From positions 1 to 13,623 of the forward strand of contig JAYVXF010000239.1 in assembly GCA_043793345.1 (NCBI GenBank): a DNA stretch of 13,623 nucleotides, read 5' to 3'. Source of the DNA: UKL13-2 sp043793345. GTDB lineage: Bacteria; Pseudomonadota; Gammaproteobacteria; Burkholderiales; Usitatibacteraceae. The notes beneath the pieces were generated by a model. That model saw nothing but the letters and a program-made list of their open reading frames with translations, searched no databases and was not told the DNA's origin. Shown here in pieces: positions 12,863-13,623 of this stretch (its first letter is position 1; each line of letters starts with the position of its first letter). A program made the translations under genes and the position numbers.

Positions 12863-13623
12863 ATGCGCGCCCTCCGTTTCCTGAAAATTATTTCCGTCGT
12901 TTACCGCTACGGACTCGACGAGTTTCTCGCCGGTCATGAGCGCTCTCGCGCGCTTGGCGCTATGGTGCGTGCGATGTTTTTTTGGCGGCGTTTTTCGACA
13001 CCGCGCGCCGTACGATTACGCTTGGCGCTAGAGGAGCTGGGGCCGATTTTTGTCAAGTTCGGGCAAATATTATCGACACGGCCCGACCTGGTTCCCGCTG
13101 ATATCGCCACTGAACTTTCAGCACTACAAGACGCAGTGCCGCCATTCGCGGCGAGCGAAGTTGTCGCGACACTTAATCGCGTTTATGGTGACGAGCTGGG
13201 TCGCACTTATCAGCATACTTTCGCCACCTTCGAGCTGACACCGATTGCCAGCGCCTCGGTTGCGCAGGTGCATTTCGCGACCATCGGTGCGGGTAAAGAA
13301 ACGGGACGCGATGTTGCGGTGAAAATTCTGCGGCCAAATATTCGCGTAACGATTGAAAAAGATATTGGCCTGCTATATGTTGTGGCGGATTTGATCGAGC
13401 GCACGTTTGAAGACGGCAAGCGCCTGCGACCGCGCGAAGTGGTCGCAGAATTTGCCAACGCGATTCACGATGAGATGGATTTGATTCGCGAAGCAGCGAA
13501 CGCCTCGACGTTGCGGCGCAATTTTATCGACGGCAAATTGCTCTATGTGCCCGAAGTGTATTTCGATTATTGCCATAAAGACGTGATGGTGATGGAGCGC
13601 ATCGACGCGATTCCGGTCAACGA
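12863..13623 (+). CDS. ubiB: UbiB, atypical protein-kinase-like ubiquinone biosynthesis protein (3' end outside window)
   Basis: Membrane-anchored member of the ABC1/COQ8/ADCK family needed for ubiquinone synthesis. Family members act as ATPases more than as kinases and are thought to help extract or handle lipid precursors. The window shows 253 codons from ATG 12863. The family KxGQ motif is present as FVKFGQILSTRPDL (KFGQ at 65-68), which occludes the substrate site. The Ala-rich nucleotide loop IASASVAQVH (128-137), the ATP-binding Lys154 in VAVKILRP, and HDEMDLIREAANA with the ExD acidic residues are also present. The C-terminal half, with the DFG-like motif and membrane helices, lies beyond the window. 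No clear ribosome site is visible before the ATG; TAAAAT at 12849-12854 might be a -10 but has no matching -35. Confidence 0.95.
   Translation, partial: MRALRFLKIISVVYRYGLDEFLAGHERSRALGAMVRAMFFWRRFSTPRAVRLRLALEELGPIFVKFGQILSTRPDLVPADIATELSALQDAVPPFAASEVVATLNRVYGDELGRTYQHTFATFELTPIASASVAQVHFATIGAGKETGRDVAVKILRPNIRVTIEKDIGLLYVVADLIERTFEDGKRLRPREVVAEFANAIHDEMDLIREAANASTLRRNFIDGKLLYVPEVYFDYCHKDVMVMERIDAIPVN

Overview
The window looks like a betaproteobacterial chromosome segment of moderately high GC. The strongest reason is gene order. A DUF971 gene, ubiE, a Tim44-like gene, ubiJ and ubiB lie in a row on the plus strand. A permease-less PTS cluster (EIIA-HPr-EI) and phoBR lie on the minus strand. 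Both arrangements are familiar from Burkholderiales/Nitrosomonadales-type genomes. The genus cannot be fixed from the sequence alone.

Region 1 (1-1900) is accessory. It opens with the cut-off tail of a probable DUF3179 gene. That gene runs into a degenerate IS5-family (IS903 subgroup) element with recognisable terminal inverted repeats at 100-118 and 1189-1207. Its transposase is broken by an in-frame stop and a frameshift. Then comes a two-gene cassette, a ribbon-helix-helix-like protein translationally coupled to a short coiled-coil protein. It sits behind a near-consensus sigma-70 promoter whose -10 is covered by two ATGTACAT palindromes.

Region 2 (1952-6316, minus strand) runs, in order of transcription: EIIA(Man-type), ptsH (HPr), ptsI (EI), a conserved small protein of unknown role, a DUF1439/YceB-like lipoprotein and uppP (undecaprenyl-diphosphatase). 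No sugar permease is present, so the PTS chain is probably regulatory. HPr keeps both His15 and Ser46.

Region 3 (6317-6601) is a gene-free gap filled by a roughly 226-bp MITE-like element. It has CTAGTGTAGTG ends and a GC-rich double hairpin inside it.

Region 4 (6602-8782, minus strand) is phoB-phoR. A Pho box and a -10 precede phoB with the same spacing as the E. coli phoB promoter, which points to autoregulation.

Region 5 (8851-13623, plus strand) is the ubiquinone cluster: DUF971, ubiE, a small secreted protein, a Tim44-like membrane protein, ubiJ, an uncharacterised membrane protein, and ubiB running off the end. UbiE is the C-methyltransferase of ubiquinone synthesis, UbiJ is the lipid-binding scaffold, and UbiB is the atypical kinase/ATPase needed for CoQ accumulation. 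Most junctions overlap or nearly touch. The exceptions are the gap after ubiJ and the 280-bp gap before ubiB, which holds dRS3-like inverted repeats (ATTCCC-N8-GGGAAT).

No tRNA, rRNA, CRISPR array or complete prophage was seen. I found no large novel system. The least explained items are the RHH/coiled-coil cassette, the two intergenic repeat elements, and the small secreted protein inside the ubi operon.
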